A stretch of 61,883 nucleotides of DNA from JAQUOA01 sp037443785 (GCA_037443785.1 JBBINR010000019.1:1-61883), one strand, 5' to 3'. Shown: positions 37,507 through 46,951, counted from the stretch's first letter. Program-made: numbers and translations. Notes: generated by a model from the sequence alone, not told the origin.

Positions 37507-38649
37507 TTATGATTTCAGTACGCTTTCATAAATTTCTTCGAAGCGGTTGGCAAATTTTTTTTCATTATACTTTATTTTTATTGCATTTTTCCCTTGCTCG
37601 CCCATCCTCATTCGCAGCTGCTTGTCATTTAATAATTCGTTAATAATTGTAACCGCCTGCCGTACATTTCGTCGTTCAAATACTTTCCCACACTTTTCGT
37701 GTTCGATAATTTCTCGAATCCCTCCGACATCTGACGCAACAATCGGAACTCCTTTTGCCATTGCTTCCCATACAATCAAAGGCATCCCTTCCCAATCTGA
37801 AGTGATAAGTATAACATCGAAAAGATCTAAATAGTCTTTTATATTTGGAATGAAATTATATACTGCAATGTATTGTGATAACTGTTTCTCCACAATTTGC
37901 CGTTTAAAATCTTCTTCAAGCGATCCGTCTCCTATGAAGATAAAATGTATATCATTCCGGTGCACCAGGAGTTGATCTGCAATTTTCAAAGCAATGTCTA
38001 CTCTTTTCTGCGGTTCAAATCTTCCCACAATTCCAATTTTATTTGAATTTGGATCCAATCGCCCAAAAATGTTTATTGGGTTAACAGTTGACATTCCTTC
38101 TTTTGTTTCAAAAGCATATCCGTTATAGTACACTTCCACACCAGGGAATAGGCTCGATTCAATTAATAGACTATTTTTTGAAGCGTTTGAAGGAACTACT
38201 ACCTTTTGGTAACTTCGAAAAGCATAAACAAACCAATGAGCTATCTTATAAATCGTTTTTTCAATGTAGCTATAATACACTGAAAGATTAATAAAACTGC
38301 CGTGATAATTAAAGATCGCTTTCTTTCGCAAGAAAATATTCACTATTCCGGAAATGATGTACGGTTTCAGAAGGTGGGCATGTATGATCGCAATCTCATT
38401 TTTTTTTAGGATATGATACACTTCAAGAAACGTCGAGAGAGAAAATTTTTTCTTGAAAGACGGAAGCGCAAAGACAATCACCCCAAGACTCTTTACTTCT
38501 TCTTCAATAACGGGATTCCCCTGAAAAACGAGATAGTGTTGATATTTATCCGCATCAAGATATTGAAACAGCATTTTAAGATGCGCGTACACACCATCGC
38601 TTTTGCCGGTAATAATGTTAACAACATGGCATATTTTAATCTTCGGCAT
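37507..38649 (-). CDS. GT4-family glycosyltransferase
   Basis: A 380-residue retaining glycosyltransferase with the order expected of GT4: an N-terminal acceptor domain (CHVVNIITGKSDGVYAHLK) and a C-terminal donor domain with GIVGRFEPQKRVDIALK (about 207-223), FIGDGSLEEDF and the E-x7-E region in EGMPLIVWEAMAKGVPIVAS (about 287-306). It belongs to the surface-glycan operon. It is 6 bases downstream of the previous GT4 gene and 77 bases upstream of the membrane protein. Donor and acceptor are unknown. Confidence 0.88.
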   Translation of the reverse strand: MPKIKICHVVNIITGKSDGVYAHLKMLFQYLDADKYQHYLVFQGNPVIEEEVKSLGVIVFALPSFKKKFSLSTFLEVYHILKKNEIAIIHAHLLKPYIISGIVNIFLRKKAIFNYHGSFINLSVYYSYIEKTIYKIAHWFVYAFRSYQKVVVPSNASKNSLLIESSLFPGVEVYYNGYAFETKEGMSTVNPINIFGRLDPNSNKIGIVGRFEPQKRVDIALKIADQLLVHRNDIHFIFIGDGSLEEDFKRQIVEKQLSQYIAVYNFIPNIKDYLDLFDVILITSDWEGMPLIVWEAMAKGVPIVASDVGGIREIIEHEKCGKVFERRNVRQAVTIINELLNDKQLRMRMGEQGKNAIKIKYNEKKFANRFEEIYESVLKS

Positions 38650-38655
38650 AGGTTT

Positions 38656-39897
38656 TTAAAGCTTTGGACTCTTGAAATTCATTATTTCTTCGTACAATTT
38701 TTCATAATGCTTAACCGTGGTTTTTATGGAGAACTGCTCGATTGATTGTCGGGCATTACTTTTTACCCGCTGAAAATCGCTTTGAGCGAGTATTTTAGCA
38801 ATTTCATTTTCATCATTAAACGGAATAAGATATCCATTATGATCATGGTGAATGACTTCACGATTCCCTCCATCGTCCGAAACGATAACGGCACACCCAC
38901 TTGCGAGCGCTTCAAGCACGACCATATCAAATATGACATTATATGATGTCAGCACAAAACAGTCTGAAATTTTCATGAAGGAAATTACATCGGCATTCGG
39001 TACGTTTCCTAAAAAATTGACATTTTTTTCGATACCAAGATTGCCGGCTTCTTTTAAAAGAGCATCGGTGTTCGATCCTTTTGTCCCAATATTAACCATG
39101 AGAGGGTTTTTTCCGTATTCTTTTTTGAGGACTGCAATTGCTTTGAGCAAAACGCTGATATTTTTTTGTTTCACATGTTCGGCGACATTCAGGATTAACA
39201 TATCATAGTCTTGAACTATTCCATATACCGCTTTGATATTTGACGCAACCTGCTTTCGGCTAATCTGATCGATATCGACTCCGTTATATATTACTCTCAC
39301 TTTTTCGGGAGGAATTTCATACGGATTATTTTTGAAAAATAATTCTTTTGCCGATAGACTCGGGAAGGTTATCACATCAGCGCTTTGCACAGCCTTTTGT
39401 TCCGCTGACATCAATGCACCCATGGTGTTCGATCTCTTTGCCAACTCTGATTTTTGACCTGCCCTTTCATGAACCATTCCACCCTTTGAATGAATTGTCA
39501 ATATTTTTTTGGCTGAAGATAAATCTGAAAACACTGATAAGGAGAGCGGCTCATGGGAATGAACAATATCACTATGAAATGCTTGCCCGCGATTCCGCAA
39601 TCGCCTTTTAAGATTTTTTAGGTACCAAGACAGATATAGATCGGACGTAACGATATTTTGATACATTGTCATCTTTCTGTACGCCGCACTTCCCAATTTT
39701 GATTTCAGCGATATTTCCCGAGGAAAACTTGTCTCATCCGGAGGTGACGTATATTGCTTTTGAAGTGCGGTAGAAACAAATGTGCATCGAAATTGCTCGT
39801 ACGAGATATGTCGAAGAATATCAAAAATGACTCTTGTTCCGCCTCCTTGGTTTTGAGTCGGATACCCCGCCGCTGTTGTCAATACGACATCAATCAT
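38656..39897 (-). CDS. GT4-family glycosyltransferase
   Basis: A 413-residue retaining glycosyltransferase. The N-terminus has TTAAGYPTQNQGGGTRVIFD, a glycine-rich acceptor-side loop; the C-terminal domain has LNVAEHVKQKNISVLLKA, FLGNVPNADVISFM and the E-x7-E motif in MVVLEALASGCAVIVSDDGG (about 325-345). A role in assembling a lipid-linked surface glycan is inferred from its position. Its start overlaps the flippase stop by 4 bases. Confidence 0.87.
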   Translation of the reverse strand: MIDVVLTTAAGYPTQNQGGGTRVIFDILRHISYEQFRCTFVSTALQKQYTSPPDETSFPREISLKSKLGSAAYRKMTMYQNIVTSDLYLSWYLKNLKRRLRNRGQAFHSDIVHSHEPLSLSVFSDLSSAKKILTIHSKGGMVHERAGQKSELAKRSNTMGALMSAEQKAVQSADVITFPSLSAKELFFKNNPYEIPPEKVRVIYNGVDIDQISRKQVASNIKAVYGIVQDYDMLILNVAEHVKQKNISVLLKAIAVLKKEYGKNPLMVNIGTKGSNTDALLKEAGNLGIEKNVNFLGNVPNADVISFMKISDCFVLTSYNVIFDMVVLEALASGCAVIVSDDGGNREVIHHDHNGYLIPFNDENEIAKILAQSDFQRVKSNARQSIEQFSIKTTVKHYEKLYEEIMNFKSPKL

Positions 39898-41183
39898 TTT
39901 CCGTTTCCCTGAATTTTCTTTCTAAGATACAGTACAAATATTCCAAGCACGATCCCTTCCGATATGGTCCAACTGACAGCAGGACTTACGTACGAAAAAT
40001 GCGGAACCAATACAATCAACAGAGCAATATTGGCAAAAACGCCCGCAATAATTCCTATAAAGAATTCTCTCTTCATTTCTAAATTCAGCATCACATGAAC
40101 TCCCGCAAGATTGTTCAATGCGACAAAAAGCATCATCGGCGAAAGCAATTGAATTGCAGAGACCGAGTTCATAAAATGTTCACCGGCAAACAGCATAATG
40201 ACCTGTTTCGCACTTAGTATTAACACAGTCATGCCCGCAAAGTTAATGACTCCAATGACGGCCGAATATTGCTTGACATTGCTCATCGCCTTGGCGGGAG
40301 AATGTACAAATTGATTGCTGATATCCGGCAAAAATAACTGATTGAACGGAGAAAATAAGCTTTTGAATAAAAGCACAATTTTTTCCGCAACCGCATAATA
40401 ACCAACCATTGCCGCATCATGGAGCAAAGCGAGTAACAAAATCGGATTTATTTGTACATACAATGATGTTAAACTTTGCGAAATGAATGGGTAAAACTCG
40501 CTTCGCAGATGATCCCAAACATGTTCAATGGAAATGACACGGAGCCGAATTCCGATCTTTTTAAGATATAAAAGATTCACCCACACAACGATGCACGCCG
40601 GTATCAAATTCACCAACGGAAAAATAGCATAATCCGATTCAGCCGTGATCAATATGAAGACCAACGCTACACTTAATGCTTTGGAGAGCAATAAGATATA
40701 ATTGTATTGGCGGATTTTCTGAATTCCAATGTAGAGCCACTGAGGGAACATCATTCCGGGAAAAATTGCAACAATAGTAAGAATAAATAAGATGGCATGA
40801 CGTTGCAATATTGGAACACCCAATATTACAGGGACAATAACAATGACGCATAGGGCAAATATCAATGCCCTAATGACAATAGCTTTTGAAAAATACTGGG
40901 ATACTTTTTCAACTTCGTCTGAAATTCTGGAAACATCACGAATACCGATAAATGAAATTCCATATTCTGTCAACGTCACTAAGATCGCACCGATCGAATT
41001 GGCGACGGCAATGAGTCCATATTTTTCAGGACCGATGACACGCAACAGGTAAGGATAGCTAATAAGAGGAATAAGCAGATTGATGAACTGGATATTCAAA
41101 AACCAAGGGTATTGAGACAGAGGAACCTTTCGTAATATTGCGGGAAGCACGGTATTATTTCCCCTGTCCGAATATGTCGACAT
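39894..41183 (-). CDS. Wzx-type polysaccharide flippase
   Basis: A 429-residue inner-membrane protein of the MOP/polysaccharide-biosynthesis family with about 12 membrane segments. The N-terminal IQFINLLIPLISYPYLLRVIGPEKYG (first segments) is the characteristic opening of RfbX/Wzx flippases, which move undecaprenyl-linked repeat units to the periplasmic side. The chosen ATG (41183) overlaps the end of the FAD-protein gene by 29 bases; a later start is possible but would shorten helix 1. The presence of a flippase points to a Wzx-dependent glycan rather than an ABC-exported one. Confidence 0.88.
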   Translation of the reverse strand: MSTYSDRGNNTVLPAILRKVPLSQYPWFLNIQFINLLIPLISYPYLLRVIGPEKYGLIAVANSIGAILVTLTEYGISFIGIRDVSRISDEVEKVSQYFSKAIVIRALIFALCVIVIVPVILGVPILQRHAILFILTIVAIFPGMMFPQWLYIGIQKIRQYNYILLLSKALSVALVFILITAESDYAIFPLVNLIPACIVVWVNLLYLKKIGIRLRVISIEHVWDHLRSEFYPFISQSLTSLYVQINPILLLALLHDAAMVGYYAVAEKIVLLFKSLFSPFNQLFLPDISNQFVHSPAKAMSNVKQYSAVIGVINFAGMTVLILSAKQVIMLFAGEHFMNSVSAIQLLSPMMLFVALNNLAGVHVMLNLEMKREFFIGIIAGVFANIALLIVLVPHFSYVSPAVSWTISEGIVLGIFVLYLRKKIQGNGK

Positions 41184-42471
41184 TCAAACCATCATGCAAC
41201 GATTCAAGGATACCTTGAAATTTCCACCGTGCGTACCTACCAACGGGAACAATATTGTGTTCCGGCAATAACGCAAGCATTTCTTTCCTCCATTCAGATT
41301 GTGGATAGCTCCATGTATAAGCAACATCAATCCATGTGGGATCACATACTTCGACATCGGTGATAAAATCAAGTTCGCGTAATTCTTTAATTATTGATTC
41401 AGTCAATTCTTTCATTTCGCCCGCGGTAATCTTGTGCCCTCCCTGGTACGCTTTCTCAACATAAAGACTAACATAGTCACCGTTTCTTTTTGTCCGTGGT
41501 AAAAAAGAAACATCAACGTTGTGATAAAAACCAATCCGATGAAATCCGGAATAAGAGTTTGGAAAGTAAATCCATTGATCGCCGACCGCTTTCCTTCCCC
41601 GTTTTGCACCAAGATTCAGTACAAAAACAGATGTATAGGGATCTTGTTTTGAACGGGTTGTCAACCCCGTTATATCCTGCATGACGTTTAGCGGAAGAGT
41701 GGTGATAAGCCTATCATACCCGATTTTCGTGCCGTCCTGAAAAAACACTACTTGTTTTTCTGTATCTATTCGTACAACTTCTTTTCCATAGTGAATAACG
41801 CATTCTTTTTCGATACTGGAGGTAAGTTTACTTAAACCGTGCTCGGGATATACAAAAGAAACGTTATATCCAATAGATTTCGTCTCACTTTTTGCTCCCT
41901 CGATAATGTGTTCCCTGTTCACGGGGCTCTTATACCCATCTTGAGGTTGAATATTTTTCCAAAGCCCGGCGGTATAGAGTTCATGGAAAGGATGGAAAAA
42001 AAGATCAGACAAAGTTTTTCCAAAATACGTCTCACACCAATCAAACATTGTTACCGGTAATTTCGGACCGGGTTCATCCAATATTTCATTAACAATTTTT
42101 TGAGACACCTCTAAGGGCATATATCTCAAATTATTTTGCATCGGAAACGGTATCAATGTATCAAAAGATTTTAGATATACCGATGACTTCCGAGTGTATT
42201 GTTTTAATTGATCAAATTGCCCGATGAATCTTAATATTTCAGGATCATTCCCAAAAATCCAGTGCCCGCCGCCGTATTCAAAGCGAAAATCTTCTTCATC
42301 TGATCGTCGCTGCAAAGATCGCACATTTTCAACTTTGCTTAAATAATACGAGGAACATATTCCACCAGAATAATCGTTCTTTTCAAAAATAGTACACCCC
42401 GTTTTATACCCGCAGGCTAACCCGGTAACACCGGCACCAAGAATGATTGTATTTTGATGTTTACTATTCAT
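41155..42471 (-). CDS. FAD-dependent NAD(P)-binding amine-oxidase-like protein
   Basis: A 438-residue flavoprotein. The N-terminus has the dinucleotide motif ILGAGVTGLACGY followed by E at the end of strand 2 (IFEKNDYSGG), and a central substrate-side domain; the C-terminal WSYPQSEWRKEMLALLPEHNIVPVGRYARWKF segment closes the FAD site. It resembles protoporphyrinogen-oxidase-like and UDP-galactopyranose-mutase-like proteins commonly found in glycan clusters, where a role in sugar isomerisation is plausible. It lies between the methyltransferase (directly adjacent, no gap) and the flippase. Specific reaction unknown. Confidence 0.75.
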   Translation of the reverse strand: MNSKHQNTIILGAGVTGLACGYKTGCTIFEKNDYSGGICSSYYLSKVENVRSLQRRSDEEDFRFEYGGGHWIFGNDPEILRFIGQFDQLKQYTRKSSVYLKSFDTLIPFPMQNNLRYMPLEVSQKIVNEILDEPGPKLPVTMFDWCETYFGKTLSDLFFHPFHELYTAGLWKNIQPQDGYKSPVNREHIIEGAKSETKSIGYNVSFVYPEHGLSKLTSSIEKECVIHYGKEVVRIDTEKQVVFFQDGTKIGYDRLITTLPLNVMQDITGLTTRSKQDPYTSVFVLNLGAKRGRKAVGDQWIYFPNSYSGFHRIGFYHNVDVSFLPRTKRNGDYVSLYVEKAYQGGHKITAGEMKELTESIIKELRELDFITDVEVCDPTWIDVAYTWSYPQSEWRKEMLALLPEHNIVPVGRYARWKFQGILESLHDGLNVDIFGQGK

Positions 42472-43143
42472 CTATTTCGATATTGCAATAAATGATTTTG
42501 TGATTCCAAATAATTTTTCTTTATAGATAATTGCTTCCGGAAAAAGTTTCTTCATTTCTGAACATGTCAACAACTTGATTTCATTCACCAATTCCATTGC
42601 TTCTGCGCGTGAATCAGCTTTTTTGAACCACCCCAAAGAGAAATGCATTACGAGAAAGACTCTTAGAGAAATCGGCAGCCAATGAAAAAACGGAAACAAA
42701 AAATGCGGTTCCAACGGAAACCAATAGCTCGGGGTTTGAACGTAATAGTTCTTTCCCACTCTTTGTACTTCATTGGCCATTTTCTGCTGGTCTTCGAATG
42801 TAAATAAATGTTCAATGACGGAATTTGAAAAAACTATATCGATTGATTGATCGGCAAATCTTGATAAATCACGCGCATCACCGGCAATCGAACTCACGTT
42901 TGGATAATGAGTTTCAACTTTATTAAGGTTAAGCAAGATAATCGTGTTATCTGTTTTTATAAAATCCTGAATTTCCCAATATCGTTCCCACCCCCCGACA
43001 TCCAAAATAGTGGATGGCACTCCCTTCGATGACACCATATCAAGAAATAATTTAAAACGCTTCTTGCGGAGCCGGCTCGCCAATGAGGATTCAGAAACGC
43101 TATTAGCTATTTTTTTAAGAAACCTTTTCACCTTCCAATACAA
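42472..43143 (-). CDS. SAM-dependent class I methyltransferase
   Basis: A 223-residue methyltransferase-like protein. The SAM motif is in STILDVGGWERYWEI (about 40-54), motif II-like NLNKVETHYP follows, then SIDIVFSNSVIEHL (about 100-113), the typical post-motif of class I enzymes. Methylation of a glycan or terminal sugar is inferred from its place as first gene of the polysaccharide operon. The start is a TTG at 43143 with no obvious ribosome site; an internal start cannot be excluded. Stop and next start abut directly. Confidence 0.75.
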   Translation of the reverse strand: MYWKVKRFLKKIANSVSESSLASRLRKKRFKLFLDMVSSKGVPSTILDVGGWERYWEIQDFIKTDNTIILLNLNKVETHYPNVSSIAGDARDLSRFADQSIDIVFSNSVIEHLFTFEDQQKMANEVQRVGKNYYVQTPSYWFPLEPHFLFPFFHWLPISLRVFLVMHFSLGWFKKADSRAEAMELVNEIKLLTCSEMKKLFPEAIIYKEKLFGITKSFIAISK

Positions 43144-43167
43144 TTAATCGATTTCTATAAAACCAAA

Positions 43168-43195
43168 AGCCTTTGAAGCGAATTCTCCAAAGGCT
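43168..43195 (-). terminator. Leader hairpin with T-rich tail before the polysaccharide operon
   Basis: Eight-base arms (AGCCTTTG 43168-43175, CAAAGGCT 43188-43195) around a 12-base loop, followed on the minus strand by TTTTGGTTTTATAG and then, about 24 bases on, the first gene. It could be an attenuator of the operon or the terminator of the EF-G gene upstream. Confidence 0.45.
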
Positions 43196-43273
43196 AAATG
43201 AGTGAAGTTCAGAAATATTTTTTTAATACCTGCTGAAATACGTCGATTCTCCGTCTCTTTGTTTCATCGTTAA

Positions 43274-43282
43274 ATTATAGCA
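43274..43282 (-). promoter_or_regulatory. Extended -10 promoter candidate for the polysaccharide operon
   Basis: On the minus strand TGCTATAAT (43282-43274), an extended -10 element with perfect TATAAT. No convincing -35 is seen. Transcription from here would give a leader of about 120 bases containing the hairpin at 43168-43195. Confidence 0.45.
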
Positions 43283-43380
43283 TCACGGCAAAAACACTGG
43301 ATACGTTTGCCATACCATTTGAATATTTCTTAAAACTCATGCAATATGTCAAATCTTTTACTTTTGTGCCGAAAAAATTG

Positions 43381-43735
43381 ACATTGCGTCATCTTCGATT
43401 GTCATTGCACCACTTTCAAACTCCATCGCATGATATTTTTTCGTATTTCATTTAATTTTTTCACATTGCGCGTCATTCAAACCTCTTCGCGCAGCTTTCA
43501 AACTCCATTGCACGGCATTTTTTCGCATTGCATAGAATTTTTTGGCATTGCGTACTGTCCAAACTACTCTGCACATTATTCAATCGTCACCGCACGAAAA
43601 TTTTTGACATTGCGTCAGATTTAATCGCCATTTCGCAGCTTTCAAACTTCTCTGCACCGTATTTTTTTGCAATGCATGGCGTTCAAACTTCTTTGTACAA
43701 CTTTCAAACTTCATCGCTCCCTATTTCTTCGCCCC
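43381..43735. repeat. Degenerate AT-rich repeats in a 684-base non-coding gap
   Basis: The gap 43144-43827 has no convincing gene on either strand. Within it, TTCAAACTYC-like motifs recur about seven times (near 43415, 43475, 43496, 43558, 43640, 43682, 43702) and alternate with CATTGCGTC-like motifs (43382, 43464, 43546, 43608). Segments from 43491 and 43635 align over about 45 bases with few differences. Spacing is irregular, so this is not a CRISPR array; it looks like a decayed repeat. Confidence 0.5.
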
Positions 43736-43827
43736 TACTCTTTGCTTTTTTGCTAACCCCTAATCGCTAACAGCTGCTTTTATTTCATCCTTCTTAATTC
43801 ATATTTCATATTTGTTTTTCCCCTCAC

Positions 43828-45939
43828 CTATTCTTCTCCGTGTTTCGTCTTTTCGTATTCGGCAACAATTTTCTCAACAACATCGCGCGGCACTTCGTCG
43901 AAATGCGAAAATTTTTGTCGATGAATTCCGCGCCCCTGCGTCATTGACCGAAGCGTCGTTGAATAACGATATAACTCTTTTAACGGAACAGTTGCTTTAA
44001 TAACCTGATGCGAACCGTCGGTATCCATGCCGGCAATTTTTCCGCGACGGCTGGAAAGATCACCCATCACATCCCCCATGTGTTCCTCAGGGACTGTTAC
44101 TTCAACATCGTAAATCGGCTCAAGAAGAATCGGCTTTGCCTCTTTAAACCCTTTTTTAAATGCCTGCGATGCGGCAATCTTAAACGACATTTCATCGGAA
44201 TCGACATCGTGATACGATCCGTCAAATAATGTCACTTTCACATCAACAACCTGATACCCTGCAATAACGCCGTGTTCCATCGCATCATTTACCCCTTTTT
44301 CCACTGCAGGCACAAATCGCCCCGGAACAACACCACCGACAATGGCATCTTCAAATTCAAACCCCGAACCCCGCTGTTTCGGCTCAATCTTTATATGGAC
44401 ATGTCCGTATTGTCCGCGTCCGCCGGATTGCTTTTTATGTTTGTATTCAACATCTGCGGCAACTCCGCGAATCGTTTCACGAAATGGAACGCGTGGTTCA
44501 ATAAGGTCAACATCAACCCCGTATTTTTCCTTCAAACGCTTTGTAATAATGGTAAGATGCAATTCCCCCTGCCCGGAAACGACCGTCTGCTTTATTTCTC
44601 CGTCAACTTTGTACATAAACGTCGGATCTTCTTCATGGAGCGTATGCAATCCGCTTCCGATCTTATCTTCATCCCCTTTTGATTTCGAAATAATCGCAGA
44701 GGTAATGACCGGTTCCGGAAATACGATTGGCGTATAGATGACAGGAAACGATTTCGATGACAGCGTATTATTCGTATGAGTGTCTTTTAATTTTACTACT
44801 GCACCGAGATCTCCCGCGTGAAGTTTTGTCGCTTCTTTTCTGTCTCTTCCGTTCATCACAAAAATCTGACCCAGCCGTTCTCCTTTTCCATTCGCTTCGT
44901 TCAACAAATCCAATCCGGGGGTGACCATTCCTGTGTACACTTTAAAGAAGGACAATTCTCCGACATGATGTTCTGAAACTGTTTTGAAAACAAACAACGA
45001 AGCATCACTCTTGTCGTCAACCATCACTTCCATCTTCTCTTTCGTTGCCGCGTTGGTCGCGGGAACTTTTACTAATTCATTCGGCGGCGGGCAATAGGCG
45101 GAGATAAATTCAAGCAGATTAAGCACGCCGACGTTTGTCGTTGCACTCACGGCAAAAATCGGATATACCTTCCGGCCAACAAGTCCCTTATGAAGTCCTT
45201 TTTTAATTTCTTCTTCACTCAGTGTGCCGGCACTAAAAAACTTATCCAGCATCGCTTCATCCGATTCAGCAATCTTTTCAATCAATTCTTCATGAAGCTG
45301 TGATGTTTTTTCTTTCAAATCCGCCGGCACATCTTCTTCCGAATATTTTCCGTTCGCGTTCGGGATAAAAACTAATTTTTTCATCTTCAAAACGTCGATA
45401 ACAGATGAAAATCCCGGCCCTGTTGAGACCGGAAACGTAATGACGACTGCGTCGCTGCTGCAACGGTCTTTTATTGCGGCGACGACAGAATCGAAATCCG
45501 ATTTATCCGCATCAATTTTATTGACGGCAAACATCGACGGAAGTCCGTATTCCTTCACATAGCTCCACACGATCTCCGTTCCAACTTCGACCCCTTCAAA
45601 TCCTTTGACGAATGTCACGGCAGAATCGGAAACACGAAGCGATGCTTTTACTTCACCGGTAAAATCGGTGTATCCCGGTGTGTCGAGAATATTGATTTTT
45701 ATTCCTTCGACTTCGGCGGTTAACAGCGATGAGTTGATGGAAATTTTTCGTTCAATTTCGTCCGGATGATAATCGGAAACGGTATTCCCGTCTTCGATAC
45801 GTCCCTGCCTGTTGATCACGCCGGTTGAAAAAAGCGAGGCTTCGGAAAACGAAGTCTTTCCAGAACCACCGTGACCGATAAGTGCAATGGTGCGAATTTG
45901 AGGTGTTGTATATTCTTTGGAATTAACAAGTTGGCTCAC
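43828..45939 (-). CDS. Elongation factor G-like GTPase
   Basis: A 703-residue protein with the five-domain EF-G layout. The G domain has IALIGHGGSGKTSF (about 17-30), DTPGYTDF and VNKID motifs. Near the end is the domain IV/V region. The G1 loop (GHGGSGKT) and short G' region mark the EF-G-like branch, which differs from the main FusA (GHVD.GKT-type). Such paralogues occur next to regular EF-G and may act in ribosome recycling or as regulated backups. No ribosomal operon surrounds it here. Start is GTG with AGGAG 8 bases upstream. Not assignable to a specific role from sequence. Confidence 0.85.
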   Translation of the reverse strand: MSQLVNSKEYTTPQIRTIALIGHGGSGKTSFSEASLFSTGVINRQGRIEDGNTVSDYHPDEIERKISINSSLLTAEVEGIKINILDTPGYTDFTGEVKASLRVSDSAVTFVKGFEGVEVGTEIVWSYVKEYGLPSMFAVNKIDADKSDFDSVVAAIKDRCSSDAVVITFPVSTGPGFSSVIDVLKMKKLVFIPNANGKYSEEDVPADLKEKTSQLHEELIEKIAESDEAMLDKFFSAGTLSEEEIKKGLHKGLVGRKVYPIFAVSATTNVGVLNLLEFISAYCPPPNELVKVPATNAATKEKMEVMVDDKSDASLFVFKTVSEHHVGELSFFKVYTGMVTPGLDLLNEANGKGERLGQIFVMNGRDRKEATKLHAGDLGAVVKLKDTHTNNTLSSKSFPVIYTPIVFPEPVITSAIISKSKGDEDKIGSGLHTLHEEDPTFMYKVDGEIKQTVVSGQGELHLTIITKRLKEKYGVDVDLIEPRVPFRETIRGVAADVEYKHKKQSGGRGQYGHVHIKIEPKQRGSGFEFEDAIVGGVVPGRFVPAVEKGVNDAMEHGVIAGYQVVDVKVTLFDGSYHDVDSDEMSFKIAASQAFKKGFKEAKPILLEPIYDVEVTVPEEHMGDVMGDLSSRRGKIAGMDTDGSHQVIKATVPLKELYRYSTTLRSMTQGRGIHRQKFSHFDEVPRDVVEKIVAEYEKTKHGEE

Positions 45940-46045
45940 AGCGAACTCCTTTACATTTTGATGAATGAATAAATGTGAGGAGGACCGTCAGTACGGTGTT
46001 ACGTATGTATGACGATACGACCGGCATGTAGTTTAGAAGAAAAAA

Positions 46046-46447
46046 TTACTCGGATGATCGACCACCGGTGATGCGGGTGATAAAAGAGGAGAACCCTCGA
46101 ATGATTCCGCCAACTGTGTTCATCACATCCATAATCGGAGATTCGATCGCGTGCTGCACCTTCCGTTCAAAAGCGGCAACATTATCGGCGACACCTTTAA
46201 TGGTCTCGACCGAATTGCGAAGAATCCCCATTTGTTCGTCAAAATTTTCAATAACTCCCCGAAGCTTGGATGTGATCGCCTCTAAATTATCCAGCGTTGG
46301 AAGAATTTTTATGCTGACCTGTTTCAAATTTACTTCAACCGCTCCGAGAACATCTTTCAAACGGTTCAAGACGATAATGCCATAGATTGCAAGTGCCGAC
46401 AGCGAAAACAGCACGACAATTTGAGCAATCATTAATAGATTTTCCAC
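46046..46447 (-). CDS. DUF948-like membrane-anchored coiled-coil protein
   Basis: A 133-residue protein with one N-terminal membrane helix (about 6-27) and a long amphipathic, coiled-coil-like stretch (about 30-100), as in DUF948 proteins related to stress and envelope functions. It sits 18 bases after the YtxH-like gene, and such pairs are common in Firmicutes and Bacteroidota. Function unknown. Confidence 0.7.
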   Translation of the reverse strand: MENLLMIAQIVVLFSLSALAIYGIIVLNRLKDVLGAVEVNLKQVSIKILPTLDNLEAITSKLRGVIENFDEQMGILRNSVETIKGVADNVAAFERKVQHAIESPIMDVMNTVGGIIRGFSSFITRITGGRSSE

Positions 46448-46465
46448 TGTTCGCTCCTGATTAAA

Positions 46466-46807
46466 TTATGAACGAGCTTTTTCGCTTTTCGAGGATTCGC
46501 CTTTGGAGCGTGTTTCCGTTAAAATTTTTTCTGCGTCGCCGAGAAGTGATTCTGCCCGCTTTTTTGCTTCCGAGATCAGCCCTTCCGATTTTTTCTTCCC
46601 TTCGTTGATGATATCGACGGCTTTATTCCGCGCCGCACTGATGTACTCATCGGCACTTTCAACAACTTCATTTGTCTTGTTGCGGATGTCGGCGCGCAAT
46701 TCCTTGCCTGCTTTGGGAGCATACAATAATGCCACGATTGCACCAACAACACTGCCGGCTAAAAATCCAATGAGAAAACTGTTTTTTGATTCTTCTTGCT
46801 CTGCCAT
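46466..46807 (-). CDS. YtxH-domain protein
   Basis: A 113-residue protein. An N-terminal glycine-rich membrane segment, FLIGFLAGSVVGAIVALLYAPKAGKELR (as two pieces: about 12-29 and 30-40), is the YtxH hallmark; the rest is a long charged helix. The ATG at 46807 has AGGA 7 bases upstream and was preferred to an in-frame TTG at 46819. YtxH proteins are general-stress-linked and often paired with a DUF948 protein, as here. Confidence 0.8.
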   Translation of the reverse strand: MAEQEESKNSFLIGFLAGSVVGAIVALLYAPKAGKELRADIRNKTNEVVESADEYISAARNKAVDIINEGKKKSEGLISEAKKRAESLLGDAEKILTETRSKGESSKSEKARS

Positions 46808-46907
46808 ACTGTTCCTCAATATTTTTTTGTGAGTGAAGTGCTTGAATAAAGTGAAAAAAAAATCTCAAAAATGCAAGAAAAGGGGAAACTTCCATGCGAA
46901 AAAATAG

Positions 46908-46947
46908 ATCCCGCACGGCAAAGATTACAGACAAAGCAGTGCGGGAT
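46908..46947 (-). terminator. Intrinsic terminator downstream of the COX24-domain gene
   Basis: Nine-base stem ATCCCGCAC (46908-46916) with GTGCGGGAT (46939-46947), 22-base loop, followed on the minus strand by CTATTTTTTCG. It starts 4 bases after the end of the small ribosomal-type gene and closes that transcript. Confidence 0.85.
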
Positions 46948-46951
46948 TCAT

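Noticed and set aside
43381..43735. CRISPR array
   Set aside because: Repeats are degenerate and irregularly spaced, spacers are not uniform and no cas genes are near.
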